Positions 63,936 through 64,000 of a stretch of 64,000 nucleotides of DNA are shown here, piece after piece (positions within the stretch are counted from its first letter, which is position 1; each line of letters opens with the position of its first letter). Below the pieces are notes generated by a model. It saw only the letters and a program-made list of their open reading frames with translations, ran no database searches and had not been told where the DNA came from. The stretch is from Metasolibacillus sp. (GTDB taxonomy: Bacteria > Bacillota > Bacilli > Bacillales_A > Planococcaceae), in assembly GCF_025291715.1 (NCBI RefSeq), contig NZ_JAMBIZ010000014.1, positions 21,633 through 85,632 on the forward strand. The letters run 5' to 3'. A program made the translations under genes and the position numbers.

Positions 63936-64000
63936 AATAAAATTAACAGTTTTTGCTCATTTCAATTGAACACTTTTTCACCAATTCAATAGTTTCCTGT

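Overview
The window looks like chromosomal DNA of a low-GC, endospore-forming Firmicute. Gene content and order point to Bacillales, most likely the Lysinibacillus/Solibacillus/Ureibacillus side of the Planococcaceae (inference). Two blocks keep Bacillus subtilis order: hprK-lgt-ppaX-yvoF-hisZGDBH, and a yha/yhe/yhf/yhg block (lplJ, yhfH, yhgE, yhgD, hemYHE, hmoB, ecsBA, hit, trpP, yhaH, scoC, sscA, prsA, serC, yhaM, yhzD, yheA, yheB, yheE). No rRNA, tRNA, CRISPR array, intact transposon or prophage was seen.

Layout. 1-4120: histidine operon on the minus strand (hisZ-hisG-hisD-hisB-hisH, the last cut by the window edge), with its promoter and a 14-unit 20-bp repeat array upstream. 4544-7479: hprK-lgt-ppaX-yvoF operon. 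7605-17818: cytochrome c551, a YitT protein, an EAL-HDOD protein, enoyl-CoA hydratase, luxS, a DedA protein, a secreted protein of unknown function, an S9 peptidase, a Sel1-repeat protein and an acyl-CoA ligase. 17978-22359: a Bce-type peptide-sensing/detoxification module (response regulator, kinase, ATPase, permease). 22580-26867: lplJ, yhfH, and the TetR/YhgE pair with visible TetR-type operators. 26994-32584: an accessory block lying between yhgD and hemY (propeller lipoprotein, two-component system, FixH/YtkA-like lipoprotein, YcgQ/YcgR-like pair). 32724-36445: hemE-hemH-hemY. 36674-47000: hmoB, ecsAB, hit, trpP, yhaH, scoC, small membrane proteins, prsA, phnA-like, serC, yhaM, yhzD. 48301-49605: an AT-rich two-gene island followed by a large palindrome. 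49727-64000: enoyl-CoA hydratase, T-box-controlled serA, a polysaccharide deacetylase, a GGDEF/metallo-hydrolase/DUF3006 operon, hemZ, a DUF2252 protein, yheB-yheA and yheE.

How the genes work together. Amino-acid supply is prominent: histidine synthesis, serine synthesis (serC and serA, serA behind a serine-type T-box) and tryptophan uptake (trpP with a (G/U)AG repeat tract resembling a TRAP-binding site over its ribosome-binding site). Heme is made by hemE, hemH, hemY and hemZ and broken down by HmoB. Secretion and envelope functions include lgt, prsA, ecsAB, YhgE, the Bce-like module and the deacetylase. The main unexplained items are the 20-bp repeat array, the AT-rich secreted/membrane protein pair, the palindromic intergenic elements, the symmetric inverted repeat at the yhfH promoter, and the accessory signalling block at 27-32.6 kb.
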